Source of the DNA: Flavobacterium sp.
GTDB lineage: Bacteria; Bacteroidota; Bacteroidia; Flavobacteriales; Flavobacteriaceae
Assembly (NCBI GenBank): GCA_014379405.1
Contig: JACMLU010000004.1
Coordinates: 62,001 to 126,000, forward strand
Length of the DNA stretch: 64,000 nt
Direction: 5' to 3'
Both the position numbers and the translations under genes were made by a program. Shown here in pieces: positions 27,672 through 36,677 of the stretch; position 1 is the stretch's first letter, and every line of letters starts with the position of its first letter. The notes under the pieces were generated by a model. That model made no database searches and was not told the origin of the DNA. It saw only the letters and a program-made list of their open reading frames with translations.

Positions 27672-28066
27672 TTACTTGATTACTAAATCATAACCTCCTG
27701 TATTTTGTTCACTTGTAAAAAGTTTTTGCATTTGATCTTTTCTACATTTCAGAATCAATGTATCGCCAGAATAAATTTCAATATCTTTAATGGGATAATA
27801 GTCGGGTTTTATACCCTTTTTTATATCAAATATATATGTTTCAGAAGAATCTATTTTTACTTCATAGTCATCAAGGGCTTCGTCACCTACCAGATAACCT
27901 TTTTAAATATATTCTTTACGTAGTTTTCAATTGCTACTTGATCAATTTTTACTTTTACAGTGATTTCATTTTTTGTATTATTTATAATATATGATGTAGA
28001 AGTTTTATCACAAGAAATTAAAAGCAATAAGAGGAATATTAAAATTATTTTTTTGCCAAAATCCAT
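27672..28066 (-). pseudogene. Frameshifted small lipoprotein gene
   Basis: From ATG 28066 the minus strand encodes a lipoprotein signal (MDFGKKIILIFLLLLLISC) and about 40 more residues, then runs into TAG shortly after a five-A run (complement of TTTTT, 27900-27904). The second frame continues at once with GYLVGDEALDDYEVK and stays open to the TAA at 27672. The total of 395 bases is one short of 132 codons, so a single inserted A would restore a 131-aa lipoprotein. Causes could be a true deletion, a homopolymer sequencing error, or -1 slippage at T-AAA-AAG. Function unknown. Confidence 0.7.
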
Positions 28067-28105
28067 AAAATTATTATTTAACGTTAAAAATAAAATCTAG
28101 AAAAA

Positions 28106-28987
28106 CTACTGATTATACCCAAAACGCTTCAACATATTGGCGTTGCTTCTCCAGTTTTTGTTGACTTTCACATACAATTCGATGTGGATTTGCTTTCCGA
28201 AAAACTTCTCTAAATCGGCACGGGCTTCCATTCCTACTTGCTTCAAGGCTGCTCCTTTGTGGCCAATGATGATTCCTTTTTGGGTTTCGCGTTCCACCAT
28301 AATTAGGGAACGAATTCGGATGATGTTTTCGTCTTCGAAAAATTCTTCGGTTACGATTTCGACTGCGTATGGAATTTCTTTGCTGTAATTCAACAAGATT
28401 TTCTCGCGAATGGTTTCATTTACGAAGAAACGTTCCGGTTTATCAGTCAATTGATCTTTTGGATAATAAGCAGGAGATTCTGGCAACAATTCGATTATTC
28501 TTTGGAAAACTTCTGGAACATTAAAATTTTGCAAAGCTGATATTGGATAAATTTCTGCATTGGGAACCTTCTCCGTCCAAAAAGCAACTTGTGCTTCCAA
28601 TTGCTCTTGATTGGAATTGTCTATTTTGTTCAACAACAACAAAACTGGAATTGTAGAATGGATGATTTTATTGAAAAAAGCTTCGTCTTTCAGTTCTTGT
28701 TCGCCAATTTCGACCATATAAATCAAAATATCGGCATCTTCAAAAGCGGATTTCACAAAGTTCATCATCGATTCCTGCATTTCGTAAGCGGGCTTGATGA
28801 TTCCTGGCGTATCGGACAAAATCAATTGAAAATCTTCCCCGTTTACAATTCCTAGAATTCGGTGACGGGTGGTCTGTGCTTTGGACGTGATTATGGATAA
28901 TCTTTCGCCAACGAAGGCATTCATTAGGGTTGATTTCCCCACGTTTGGATTTCCGATGATATTTACAAAACCTGCTTTATGTGTCAT
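28106..28987 (-). CDS. era: GTPase Era
   Basis: I start at 28987 (293 aa, MTHKAGFVNIIGNPNVGKST), dropping five residues of a longer frame. The protein has G1 GNPNVGKST, G3 DTPG, G4 NKID and a C-terminal KH domain with IGHKGAALKQVGMEARADLE. Era binds the 3' end of 16S rRNA and assists 30S assembly. It has an exact primary promoter about 120 bp upstream. Length is normal. Confidence 0.96.
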   Translation of the reverse strand: MTHKAGFVNIIGNPNVGKSTLMNAFVGERLSIITSKAQTTRHRILGIVNGEDFQLILSDTPGIIKPAYEMQESMMNFVKSAFEDADILIYMVEIGEQELKDEAFFNKIIHSTIPVLLLLNKIDNSNQEQLEAQVAFWTEKVPNAEIYPISALQNFNVPEVFQRIIELLPESPAYYPKDQLTDKPERFFVNETIREKILLNYSKEIPYAVEIVTEEFFEDENIIRIRSLIMVERETQKGIIIGHKGAALKQVGMEARADLEKFFGKQIHIELYVKVNKNWRSNANMLKRFGYNQ

Positions 28988-29108
28988 AATATGTGTATTC
29001 AAGTGAAGTGTCGAATTCTTTGTTTGATTATTGGAATTCTGTTTTAATTTTCGAATCCAGAAAAAAACGCAATGCGGTCAACTCCTTTATTTCTCGATGT
29101 TTCGGGCA

Positions 29109-29138
29109 CAAAGGTACGATTGAATTGAATATCTTCAA
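29109..29138 (-). promoter_or_regulatory. Primary promoter of era
   Basis: On the minus strand TTG (29138-29136), 19 bases and TACCTTTG (29116-29109) match the Bacteroidota consensus exactly. The two GTPase genes thus use the same -7 octamer. Confidence 0.8.
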
Positions 29139-29204
29139 CAAGAATTATTGAGTTTTTTAGAACTGCAGAAAACGCTTAAATTGATTGTGAAGTTTTTAGA
29201 CATA

Positions 29205-29235
29205 AAAAAAGGGTTGACTTTATTAAAGTCAACCC
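29205..29235 (-). terminator. Terminator of the GN-rich secreted protein gene
   Basis: The inverted repeat 29211-29222 with 29224-29235, followed on the minus strand by seven T, lies just after the stop at 29266. Confidence 0.8.
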
Positions 29236-29265
29236 TGATTATTTAAACGTATGTACTTTCAAGAT

Positions 29266-29769
29266 TTAATGTCCTTTTCCATTACCTTTTCCATTATTTC
29301 CTTTTCCATTATTTCCTTTGTTACCGTTATTCCCATTACCCTGATTTCCATTGTTATAATTACCGTGGTCATCATTTTTATGGTATTTATTTCCTAAAGA
29401 TTGTTGGGGTTTCCCTTTATAACCTTTGTAATATTTTACTTTATGGCTTTTGTAATTATCATAAGGTCTTGAACCGTGGTAATCGTTCAAAACAACTTTA
29501 TACCCCCTGTTCAAATCGTAGCTTCTATATTGATTAGGCAAACGACTGGAACGTATCCAGGCACCGTTACTTAGATAAATAAATTGTGTGGCTCTCACAT
29601 CATAATAGGACTGGACATCAGGAATATAATAATAATCCACAGAAGAATAGCCTACTGGCCCCCAGGAAGGCTGAAGTCCTAAATTAACATTTATTGATAC
29701 TTGAGCCTGCATTGAGATAGATGCAAAAAATAACATCATTCCTATAGTCATTAATTTTAAAGTTTTCAT
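29266..29769 (-). CDS. Secreted protein with Gly/Asn/Lys-rich tail
   Basis: The 167-aa protein has a signal peptide (about 1-22, ending MQAQ), a Tyr-rich central region (SSVDYYYIPDVQSYYDV, then GAWIRSSRLP) and a low-complexity tail of Gly, Asn, Lys and His (about 128-167). The central part resembles small periplasmic proteins of Bacteroidota that carry aromatic repeats; I cannot name the family. It lies 124 bp downstream of the 104-aa gene and could be read from the 37-bp-element promoter upstream of that gene. Confidence 0.72.
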   Translation of the reverse strand: MKTLKLMTIGMMLFFASISMQAQVSINVNLGLQPSWGPVGYSSVDYYYIPDVQSYYDVRATQFIYLSNGAWIRSSRLPNQYRSYDLNRGYKVVLNDYHGSRPYDNYKSHKVKYYKGYKGKPQQSLGNKYHKNDDHGNYNNGNQGNGNNGNKGNNGKGNNGKGNGKGH

Positions 29770-29893
29770 TTTTGTTTATTTTTAATTATTATTTGTATTT
29801 CTGTTCAACATTTACTTAAAATCCAACAACTGTGCCAATAATCTGGAATTAACCTTTAATAGTTATTATTATTTTTTAAATTACTGATAATCA

Positions 29894-30208
29894 CTACAAA
29901 AGGACAATCAATATAAGTATAATAATTATAATGGCTCCAATAGAGTAATACACTCCATTACCAGTTGTTTTTAATTCTGCTTTAATAGTACGCACTTCTT
30001 TACGAAGTTCTTTTTTTTCTGAAGTGCTCATCGATGATTTATCCATTTTTTTTATTTCCTCCAGACGGATAAACATCACTTTTACTTCGGCAGGCAATTT
30101 TTTAGCATTAGATACAACTTCAGTTGATTCTTTTTCTGCAGCAAAAATTGTGGAAGAAAAAATACTCAATGACACCATTATCATTAAATATAGAGGTAAT
30201 TTTTTCAT
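29894..30208 (-). CDS. Small exported membrane protein
   Basis: I start at 30208 (104 aa, MKKLPLYLMIMVSLSIFSS), since the 16 extra residues of the longer frame precede the signal sequence. Signal peptide about 1-23 (FAAEK), a charged helical middle (about 30-75, with EEIKKMDKSSMSTSEKKELRKEVRTIKAEL) and a C-terminal transmembrane helix (about 82-103). This plan is common among stress-associated proteins of Flavobacteria. It is preceded by copy a of the 37-bp regulatory element, 68 bp before the start. Confidence 0.72.
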   Translation of the reverse strand: MKKLPLYLMIMVSLSIFSSTIFAAEKESTEVVSNAKKLPAEVKVMFIRLEEIKKMDKSSMSTSEKKELRKEVRTIKAELKTTGNGVYYSIGAIIIIILILIVLL

Positions 30209-30275
30209 TTCATTTTTTTTCTTTAATTGTTGATTTAATTCTGGCGTAAAGGTCAAAAATGCTCAAGATTGTTCT

Positions 30276-30312
30276 GTTACACATTTAAAAGTAAATATTA
30301 CAAAATTCACAC
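30276..30312 (-). promoter_or_regulatory. 37-bp stress-island element, copy a
   Basis: Left half GTTACACATT at 30276, right half ATTACAAAATTCACAC from 30297, spacing 21 bp. This is the most diverged left half of the ten copies. It lies 68 bp before the start of the 104-aa protein. Confidence 0.6.
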
Positions 30313-30337
30313 ATCAAGAAAATTTGGTTTTTGCAAT

Positions 30338-30374
30338 AAAAAAGGATAGAAGCTCTTTAAACTCCTATCCTTTT
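30338..30374 (-). terminator. Terminator of the OmpA-family gene
   Basis: A 10-bp stem (30340-30349 with 30365-30374) rich in GGATAG/CTATCC is flanked by A and T runs, 40 bp after the gene's stop. Confidence 0.75.
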
Positions 30375-30413
30375 CACGAACTAAAAAAATCGTTTTATGC
30401 TGTAATTTAAACC

Positions 30414-32453
30414 TTATTTACCCGAATTGAAAATATCAATAATTACAGTTCGGTTATAGAAACGTTCCTCTGGGAAGTTGTTACTAAAAGGAGAGTGGCT
30501 TGGGTCTTCGCCATATCCGCTAATTTCAAATTTAACATCGGTTCTACCTGATTTGGCCAAAGCACTTCCAAGAATGTCTTTTACATCATTGGCACGAGCT
30601 TGAGACAATTTTAAATTATAGGCATCATCTCCAATGATATCGGCATGACCATGGATAATGACCGTTCCATTCATTGGGATTTTAGGCGCCACAACATCTG
30701 TCAAGTATTTATCATAGATAGCGATTGCTTTCGATTCGTTGAATTCATAGATAACGCTATATCTTAAGCCTTCATCAATTTTGGCTGGTGCCCACTGTAC
30801 AATATGTGCCTTTGTTTCTTTAGTTACTGCCTTCCCACTTTTGGTTTGACCTGTCAGGGTAATTTTATAATCACCTTCAGGTTTGTCTCCCAAGATAGTT
30901 TTGCTCGGTATGCTCACACTTTCTTGAGTATAAGGACCAAAAGATTGAACTTTTCCACTTTCATCCATAGTTTGTACAGACCATACAGAGAAAGCTTCGT
31001 TGGCTCGTTTTACATCAAAAACCACATTACTATCGGCTGGTGCTTCTTGCAAAGGCATAATAACCGATGATTTGGTATCAGGACCACTTTGAAATTCTGC
31101 CAATAACACTGGAGAACTGCTTTCGATGGTAACCCTTCTGTCTCCTTCACGAAGCAAATCCAATTCAAGTGTTCCTCCGGGTTGCAATGATGGAAGATCT
31201 GGTTTCACTTGCCCTTTGGTACTAATTCTTGAGGCCTTAATTCCAAATGTATTTACCAAATAAAATTTTACTGATTCCGCCATTTCCTTGGCTTCTTTTG
31301 CACCTTGTTCTGTCGATCCAACCAACGTAATTGTTGTAGTTGGATTTTTTATCATTCGATCGCCTAAAATATTGAGCACATTGTAATACACAATCATTTG
31401 TCGTTCTGAACGACCTGATTGGTTTAGTGGCGTTACCATTTCCAATTGATCTTCCCTAAAGTCTTTTACTTCTTCTTTTTTAAGCAGTTTGTAACGAGTT
31501 GGTATTTCAGATGAACCGGCATTAAAGAACACATAGTTGCGAAGAGGAAAAACTTCTCTCACTCGTTGTTGCGTAGGAACATTGGCAGGCGCAGTAACAG
31601 AAAACTGAACCTCTACCTCTGGATCAGCTATTACTGTTGCTTTTGTATTATCCTCCGGCGGTGAAATTAGACGTCCTTGACCGAATTTAAGTGCCACACC
31701 GGCTCTTATGGTCGTGATGTTCAATGTTTCAATAGAACGTGGATTCTGTCCAAAGTAAGGATGAAATGAAGCAAAAGGAGAAAGAACAAATTGGGTTTTG
31801 CTGGTTTGTGACGAAAGAGGAATGTCATACCCCATTCCGATTTGCATCGAGATGATGGTTTTTTTGACATCGCTTAAATCGCCTTTCACTTCAGGACTTG
31901 CTTCTTGATTAGGATAAGCAGGATTGATTCCTAGTTGATATGTGAATGATTTATCCATATTGAATGCGAAACGAGGACCTCCAAATAAATATAAATTAGA
32001 TTTAAAAGGAGCAACACGCAAACTTGGTTCTACCGTAATGTAACTAATATTTGTTTTCAAATCGGCCGGACAATCACAATCAGTTACCACTTGATCAAAC
32101 TTGGCTTTGCGGCTGTCGTATCCGGCCTGCAACATAAAACCCAATCTCGTGTCAGGACGGTGATACTCCAAAAGAGGAGCCACAAACAAGCCAACACCTT
32201 TACCTTCATGAAAAGTGGCTGGAGGCGTAAAATCGGAATTCAATTTATAAGTGGAACCTTCATAGAAATTAAAATTGGCACCACCCGCCACACCAAACCA
32301 CCAAGACGGTTTTGAGTATTGTAGTTCTTGTGCTTGTACCGGCGCTTGGATACTAAACCAAACCAAAGCAACTAGTAAAATGCTTTTAAGCGTCAGTTTA
32401 TTTGAGGATAATGTACTACACAAACCCTCATTAAAATTAGTTTTTGCTTTCAT
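30414..32453 (-). CDS. OmpA-family outer-membrane protein
   Basis: The 679-aa protein has a signal peptide with a long n-region (cut near APVQAQ, about 41), an N-terminal beta-barrel of about 220 residues, a middle region of unknown fold, and a C-terminal OmpA-like peptidoglycan-binding domain (about 565-679) with HGHADIIGDDAYNLKLSQARANDV and YGEDPS. It should tie the outer membrane to the cell wall. It sits directly downstream of the Ig-like/DUF3494 protein (76 bp), both on the minus strand. An internal hairpin at 32483-32502 may limit readthrough between them. Confidence 0.9.
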   Translation of the reverse strand: MKAKTNFNEGLCSTLSSNKLTLKSILLVALVWFSIQAPVQAQELQYSKPSWWFGVAGGANFNFYEGSTYKLNSDFTPPATFHEGKGVGLFVAPLLEYHRPDTRLGFMLQAGYDSRKAKFDQVVTDCDCPADLKTNISYITVEPSLRVAPFKSNLYLFGGPRFAFNMDKSFTYQLGINPAYPNQEASPEVKGDLSDVKKTIISMQIGMGYDIPLSSQTSKTQFVLSPFASFHPYFGQNPRSIETLNITTIRAGVALKFGQGRLISPPEDNTKATVIADPEVEVQFSVTAPANVPTQQRVREVFPLRNYVFFNAGSSEIPTRYKLLKKEEVKDFREDQLEMVTPLNQSGRSERQMIVYYNVLNILGDRMIKNPTTTITLVGSTEQGAKEAKEMAESVKFYLVNTFGIKASRISTKGQVKPDLPSLQPGGTLELDLLREGDRRVTIESSSPVLLAEFQSGPDTKSSVIMPLQEAPADSNVVFDVKRANEAFSVWSVQTMDESGKVQSFGPYTQESVSIPSKTILGDKPEGDYKITLTGQTKSGKAVTKETKAHIVQWAPAKIDEGLRYSVIYEFNESKAIAIYDKYLTDVVAPKIPMNGTVIIHGHADIIGDDAYNLKLSQARANDVKDILGSALAKSGRTDVKFEISGYGEDPSHSPFSNNFPEERFYNRTVIIDIFNSGK

Positions 32454-32482
32454 TTTTATATTTTTTTATTTTGTTGAAACAA

Positions 32483-32502
32483 ATCCCGCCCAAAGACGGG
32501 AT
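32483..32502 (-). terminator. Weak terminator-like hairpin
   Basis: ATCCCG and CGGGAT form a 6-bp stem with an 8-base loop after the stop of the 589-aa gene; the following T-run is interrupted (TTTGTTT). Partial termination is plausible. Confidence 0.5.
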
Positions 32503-32529
32503 GTATTTTTTATATTTTAAATCAGGTTT

Positions 32530-34299
32530 TTAGTTAGGTACATTAATTACAGTATTCACCATAGTAACTGAAGCTACCAGTGAAATAGCTCTACCATTTA
32601 ATACAGTCACTAAAGGATTTGTACTGTTGGCAGGAGAAGATAGTGTCACTCCAGAATTTGCGATAATGTTTCCAACCATAACTCCACCACCAGCGTAGTT
32701 GATAACAGCTGCAGTTCCAACATACCAATATACATTTGCAGGATTACCAACACCGTTTAAAAATTTAACACTACGAGGCACTGTACTACCTACTGTCAAA
32801 GAAGAAGGTGCTTGAAAGTACCATTTTGCATTGGGGTCACCCTGTGCATTTAAAGTAAGATCACCATTGGTTATTGCCAAAGAGCTACCGGCTGTATAAA
32901 CACCAGGGGCTAATGTTAATCCACCTAGTTCGCTTGCTGCCGCAATACCACCTGGCATTTGAGCTGGAGAAATACTAAGGTAAAGCGCTCGGGCTGCATT
33001 CAGTCCAGCTAATGCTGTTGCTGCTTTGCTCGCGCTCCCTGGTGCTGGTGCATCGGCAAATATTCCATTAGTTACAAGTCCATTATTTAATGGGGTTACT
33101 GTATAAGTATCGCCATTTGTACCATCTGTAAAACCTGTTACTGTAGATGCAACCGCGGTGGTACCCATTGATCCATTAACTACAGTAAATAACCCTTGGT
33201 TGGTTATTCCGGCATTACCGCCGAATACTCCAAATCCTAATCCATTTGTGGTATTTACAGGAGGAATCACAGGAGTCAATGTTCTAAAGCTCCAAACATC
33301 ATCACTTGCCAACGCAGTACCTAACGTGTTTTGAGCACCCGTGGTTATGGTAACAGTGTATAATGTATTTCCAGCTAATGGAACTGCAGGTGTAAATGTA
33401 AACGTTGTTCCTGAAGGGTTAGAGCTAATTGTACCCAATATTGCAATTGCGCCTTGCTTAACCGTAAATGTTGTAGCGTTTACAGTCAATAGATTCATTG
33501 GCATATTAAAAGTGGCACTAATAACTTTATTAAGCGCAACCCCTGTAGCACCAGAAAGTGGGTCTCTCAAAACTACAATTGGTATAATAAGTGTTTTAAA
33601 TGTCCACACATAATCACTAGCCAACTCAGTACCTGCAAGGTTTTTAGCTCCTGTTGTTATGGTAGCGGTATATACTTTATCTTCAGCTAATGGAGCATTA
33701 GGTGTAAATGTAAACGTTGTTCCTGAAGGATTAGGGCTAATTGTACCTGCAATTGTAGTTGTACCTTGCTTAATAGTAAATGTCGTACTATTTATAGTCA
33801 AAGGATTCATTGACATATTAAAGGTTGCCGTGATAACTTTATTAAGTGGCACATTTACAGCTAGATTTGCAGGATCTGTTGAAACCACAAGAGGTGAAAG
33901 ACCCGTTGTAAATTTCCAAACATAATCTGTTTGCAAATTATTGCCATCCACATCTTTTACAGATGTTTTAATTCTACCGGTATAAAGCGTATTGATGGCT
34001 AGACGGGCTGCAGGAGTAAATGTTGCGGTTGTGCCCGAATAGGTAACAGTTCCTGCCACTGGAACATCTCCTACGGTTATGATAAATGAGGATTGATTAA
34101 TGGTGGCTGGATTCATCTCTTCGTTGAAAGTAGCCGTAATTATTTGGTTCAATGGCACTCCAAAAGCACCGTCAATTGGGTTCGTTGATAATACAACCGG
34201 ACATACGCCAACGACTTCTTCGAAATCATCATTCGCACAGCCTGAAATTAAAGCAATAAATAGTATTGCAATAGTTAATAGTAATTTTTTAGTTTTCAT
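32530..34299 (-). CDS. Lipoprotein with three Ig-like (Big_5) repeats and an ice-binding-like DUF3494 domain
   Basis: The 589-aa protein has a lipobox (LISGC, Cys about 21), three tandem repeats of about 105 residues with the marker pattern VPLNQIITATFNEEMNP / VPLNKVITATFNMSMNP / VALNKVISATFNMPMN (SbsA/Big_5 Ig-like), and a C-terminal DUF3494 domain (about 350-589), seen in NGLGFGVFGGNAGITNQG and PGVYTAGSSLAITNGDLTLNAQGD. DUF3494 proteins include ice-binding proteins, but many members are adhesins or unknown. The surface-exposed, multi-Ig design suggests a long cell-surface adhesin. Copy b of the 37-bp element lies 77 bp upstream. A second DUF3494 protein is at 50828. Confidence 0.9.
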   Translation of the reverse strand: MKTKKLLLTIAILFIALISGCANDDFEEVVGVCPVVLSTNPIDGAFGVPLNQIITATFNEEMNPATINQSSFIITVGDVPVAGTVTYSGTTATFTPAARLAINTLYTGRIKTSVKDVDGNNLQTDYVWKFTTGLSPLVVSTDPANLAVNVPLNKVITATFNMSMNPLTINSTTFTIKQGTTTIAGTISPNPSGTTFTFTPNAPLAEDKVYTATITTGAKNLAGTELASDYVWTFKTLIIPIVVLRDPLSGATGVALNKVISATFNMPMNLLTVNATTFTVKQGAIAILGTISSNPSGTTFTFTPAVPLAGNTLYTVTITTGAQNTLGTALASDDVWSFRTLTPVIPPVNTTNGLGFGVFGGNAGITNQGLFTVVNGSMGTTAVASTVTGFTDGTNGDTYTVTPLNNGLVTNGIFADAPAPGSASKAATALAGLNAARALYLSISPAQMPGGIAAASELGGLTLAPGVYTAGSSLAITNGDLTLNAQGDPNAKWYFQAPSSLTVGSTVPRSVKFLNGVGNPANVYWYVGTAAVINYAGGGVMVGNIIANSGVTLSSPANSTNPLVTVLNGRAISLVASVTMVNTVINVPN

Positions 34300-34375
34300 T
34301 TTTCTGGGGTTTTTATTAATTTTAAAATGTTAAACATTTCACAATACAAAGATTGGTCTGTTATAGCCAAAAAGT

Positions 34376-34412
34376 GTTGTACTATTAAAGATAATAGTTG
34401 TATTATTCACAC
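34376..34412 (-). promoter_or_regulatory. 37-bp stress-island element, copy b
   Basis: Left half GTTGTACTATT at 34376, right half GTTGTATTATTCACAC from 34397, spacing exactly 21 bp, ending TTCACAC at 34412. It is 77 bp upstream of the Ig-like/DUF3494 gene start and is the main signal in the 304-bp gap 34300-34603, together with the terminator at 34541. Confidence 0.7.
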
Positions 34413-34540
34413 ATTAAGGAGTCAAAAGGCTTTATGACACATATCCCCTATTTTTGGTTGAGATGCAGAATTTGAAGTTTTGCCTATATTCTGCTTATAT
34501 TGTTTTATGGGAATGATTCGTTAAAAATGGGCAAAAAAAA

Positions 34541-34565
34541 AAATCGAGATTTGGAATCTCGATTT
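34541..34565 (-). terminator. Terminator of the kinase-like gene
   Basis: An 11-bp stem (34541-34551 with 34555-34565), three-base loop, and a T-run of about 10 on the minus strand, 38 bp after the stop at 34604. Confidence 0.85.
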
Positions 34566-34603
34566 TAAGAACTAAATGCCTTTTTTATGCTATAGTAATA
34601 TTG

Positions 34604-35410
34604 TTATTCTTTTTTTACTTTTTGATCTTTTTTTTCTTTTTGATCTAATTCGCAAATAAATGTAGTCAACTCTCTTGTGAAAAAATCGAGCGTAATTGCT
34701 GACTGTTTTATGCAATCTACAGATTGTTTTAATTCCTCTGGAGAACTTGTGGTTTGGTCCAGCATATTCAGAAAACCTAAAATATTGGCAATAGGCTGTC
34801 TTACTTTATGCGAAGTAATAAACATCATTTCCTCCAATCCTTTTATATACTCTCTTTGTTTTTCTTCAGCAATTTTAAGATTTCTATTTGCAATATTCAG
34901 TTCTGCTGTCTTAATTTGACTTTCTTGGGTTTTAAAAATCAATTTTTTATTGGCAATAAGCAACTCTGATTCTCTAATGTTTTTTTCTAATTTTTCAAAG
35001 GCGAGTTCCTTGTTGGCAGTAATTAATTCTATGACTCGTTTTTCTTTCTCTACATTTTGAAGCATTAGTTCATTATTGGCAATAATCAACTCTGATGCGC
35101 ATTTTTCTTTTTCCTTGTTTTGAAAATCGAGTTCAATGTTGGCAATAACCAATTCGGCTGCGCGTTTTTCTTTTTCTTCATATTGAAAAGCGAGTTCTTT
35201 ATTTGCCAAGATTAACTCTGCAACAAGCCCTCCATCTCTATATTGAAAATCAAATTCGCTATTTAGATAGATTGGTACATTGATCTTTCTATCTACTTTG
35301 ACATTTTCAAACACTGTTTGATTGTTCGAAAGAGACAATTTCCTGGGAAGTTTATCCTCCTTCAAAAGAAAGGGCTCATTTATGATATTAGATTTATTAA
35401 CAGGTTTCAT
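34604..35410 (-). CDS. Kinase-like protein with 21-residue coiled-coil repeats and a lone HisKA domain
   Basis: I start at 35410 (268 aa, MKPVNKSN). After about 70 residues come six tandem 21-residue repeats of the form EL-IAN-EL-FQN-EKEKRA (about 65-195), three heptads each, so a continuous coiled coil. The C-terminus is a histidine-kinase dimerisation/phosphoacceptor-like domain, SHKVRQPIANILGFLNMLD (His about 204), ending soon after; the ATPase domain is absent. It may be a phosphotransfer module, a truncated kinase, or a regulator of the larger kinase at 52285, which carries nine copies of the same repeat. It ends in a strong terminator. Confidence 0.75.
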   Translation of the reverse strand: MKPVNKSNIINEPFLLKEDKLPRKLSLSNNQTVFENVKVDRKINVPIYLNSEFDFQYRDGGLVAELILANKELAFQYEEKEKRAAELVIANIELDFQNKEKEKCASELIIANNELMLQNVEKEKRVIELITANKELAFEKLEKNIRESELLIANKKLIFKTQESQIKTAELNIANRNLKIAEEKQREYIKGLEEMMFITSHKVRQPIANILGFLNMLDQTTSSPEELKQSVDCIKQSAITLDFFTRELTTFICELDQKEKKDQKVKKE

Positions 35411-35693
35411 TGCGGCATGAATTTGATTTATTATCACTACAAAACCCAGAAAATCCTCTTGACAATCCAATGTTTATGGATATATTAAATAAAACAAGCG
35501 CAATAGATGCTATCATTTGTGACAATGAATTGTTTAAAACAACTGCAATTTTGCCTAATGTGTTTAGCATTAGCAATTTTAAAGTTGTCGTACGACCTAC
35601 TGTTTTTTCAAAAAATAGCTCTATTGTAATTGCTTGATTATTCATAATTTAAATTATAATTAAATTGAATATTTAGAATTCCAATTGAAAATT
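35411..35693. other. Spacer between YtxH gene and kinase-like gene
   Basis: No gene is clearly supported. A minus-strand frame of 82 codons (35397-35645) and a plus-strand frame of 75 codons (35410-35637) both exist, but neither shows a signal peptide or known motif, and the minus frame overlaps the kinase-like start. The stretch may be a decayed gene. Confidence 0.4.
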
Positions 35694-35972
35694 TTAACCC
35701 TCCATATTTTTTAATTCTCTCTTCACGGCGTTCAATTTTGCTTCCCCTTCCGAAATTAATTCTTCTTTTGCATGCCAGATATTCTCGTATTTTTCATTCA
35801 TCGATTCCAGCAAAGAATCAAATTTGTCTTTCAAGACATCTACACCATCATTGGCCTTATTCATAATTTTTTTTCTGGTTTTTGATCCTTTTTCTGGAGC
35901 AAACAAAACACCCATTAATGCACCAGCGGCAACACCACCTAAAACTCCCAATAATAATTTACTTGAATTCAT
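35694..35972 (-). CDS. YtxH-domain stress protein
   Basis: The 92-aa protein has one N-terminal transmembrane helix containing LLGVLGGVAAGALMGVLFAPEKGSKTRKKI (about 6-35), the YtxH/GvpP signature, and a helical C-terminal tail. YtxH proteins belong to general stress regulons in several phyla; their biochemical role is not known. It is the last gene of a minus-strand run csbD, lipoprotein, 50-aa membrane protein, ytxH, all likely read from element copy c. Confidence 0.88.
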   Translation of the reverse strand: MNSSKLLLGVLGGVAAGALMGVLFAPEKGSKTRKKIMNKANDGVDVLKDKFDSLLESMNEKYENIWHAKEELISEGEAKLNAVKRELKNMEG

Positions 35973-35995
35973 AATTTCTTTTTTTTATATTTAAT

Positions 35996-36148
35996 TTATA
36001 GTCTTCTTCCCTGTATAAGTCGCAAAAGGATTGCAACAATTGCTATAACTAGAAGAATGTGTATTATTGATCCTGCACTGTAGGCAAAAAATCCGATAGC
36101 CCATAAAATGATTAGAATCACTGCGATTGTGTAAAGTAGATTGCTCAT
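35996..36148 (-). CDS. Small membrane protein (lmo0937/DUF-type, 50 aa)
   Basis: A 50-codon ORF on the minus strand encodes two transmembrane helices (about 5-22 and 27-42) with WAIGFFAYSAG between them and a basic end (LIQGRRL). Such 50-residue proteins are annotated as lmo0937-family or hydrophobic stress proteins and occur next to CsbD and YtxH genes in Bacteroidota. It sits 16 bp upstream-side of the lipoprotein stop and 23 bp before ytxH, so it belongs to the operon. Confidence 0.8.
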   Translation of the reverse strand: MSNLLYTIAVILIILWAIGFFAYSAGSIIHILLVIAIVAILLRLIQGRRL

Positions 36149-36164
36149 GGTTTTATTTTTTAAA

Positions 36165-36629
36165 TTATTTTTTGTTATTAACCGTTAAATCTTTAAATGC
36201 TTGGCCTAATTCGTCCATATCGTGATTGAATTCTCGTTTAAAGGATTGCCAATCTTCATTTGCATTGTTTTTATACGTTTTCATTTTTACTTTAAGATCC
36301 TTGTTTTTTTGTTCCAGAACCTCAATATTTTTTTCATACTTTGCATCGATTGATTTCCCTGTATTTTTCATTTTCAACTTTAATTCGCTTATACGTTCCT
36401 CATTTTTGATGATGATGGAATCTCCAGAGTTTTTGAATGCTTTCCATTCTTCTGCTGTTGCCTCTTTTTTGGCCACAGCCAAACTGTCTTTGGCATCTTG
36501 AACATTTTTCTTGGCATTCTGAATCTTTTCCTGGGATTCTGTTTCTTCTTTGGTAGAAGATTTACAACTCACGAACGTTATTCCTGTCATAAAAGTCACT
36601 ACTGCTAATGCCAAAATTATTTTTTTCAT
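36165..36629 (-). CDS. Lipoprotein with long helical region
   Basis: The 154-aa protein has a lipobox (TGITFVSC, Cys about 22) followed by a Lys/Glu-rich chain that is probably a long coiled coil (about 25-150). It resembles small peptidoglycan- or membrane-associated lipoproteins such as sll1863-type stress proteins (motif EEWKAFKNSGDSIIIKNEERISELKLK). Function unknown. It lies 48 bp after csbD and 16 bp before the 50-aa membrane protein gene in one operon. Confidence 0.75.
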   Translation of the reverse strand: MKKIILALAVVTFMTGITFVSCKSSTKEETESQEKIQNAKKNVQDAKDSLAVAKKEATAEEWKAFKNSGDSIIIKNEERISELKLKMKNTGKSIDAKYEKNIEVLEQKNKDLKVKMKTYKNNANEDWQSFKREFNHDMDELGQAFKDLTVNNKK

Positions 36630-36677
36630 TTTTTGATGTTTTTTGAATTGACGAAACTCTATCTTGTAAAATGGTAG

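Noticed and set aside
35397..35645. 82-codon minus-strand frame before the kinase-like gene
   Set aside because: It overlaps the kinase-like start, has no recognisable feature, and a plus-strand frame of similar length covers the same DNA.
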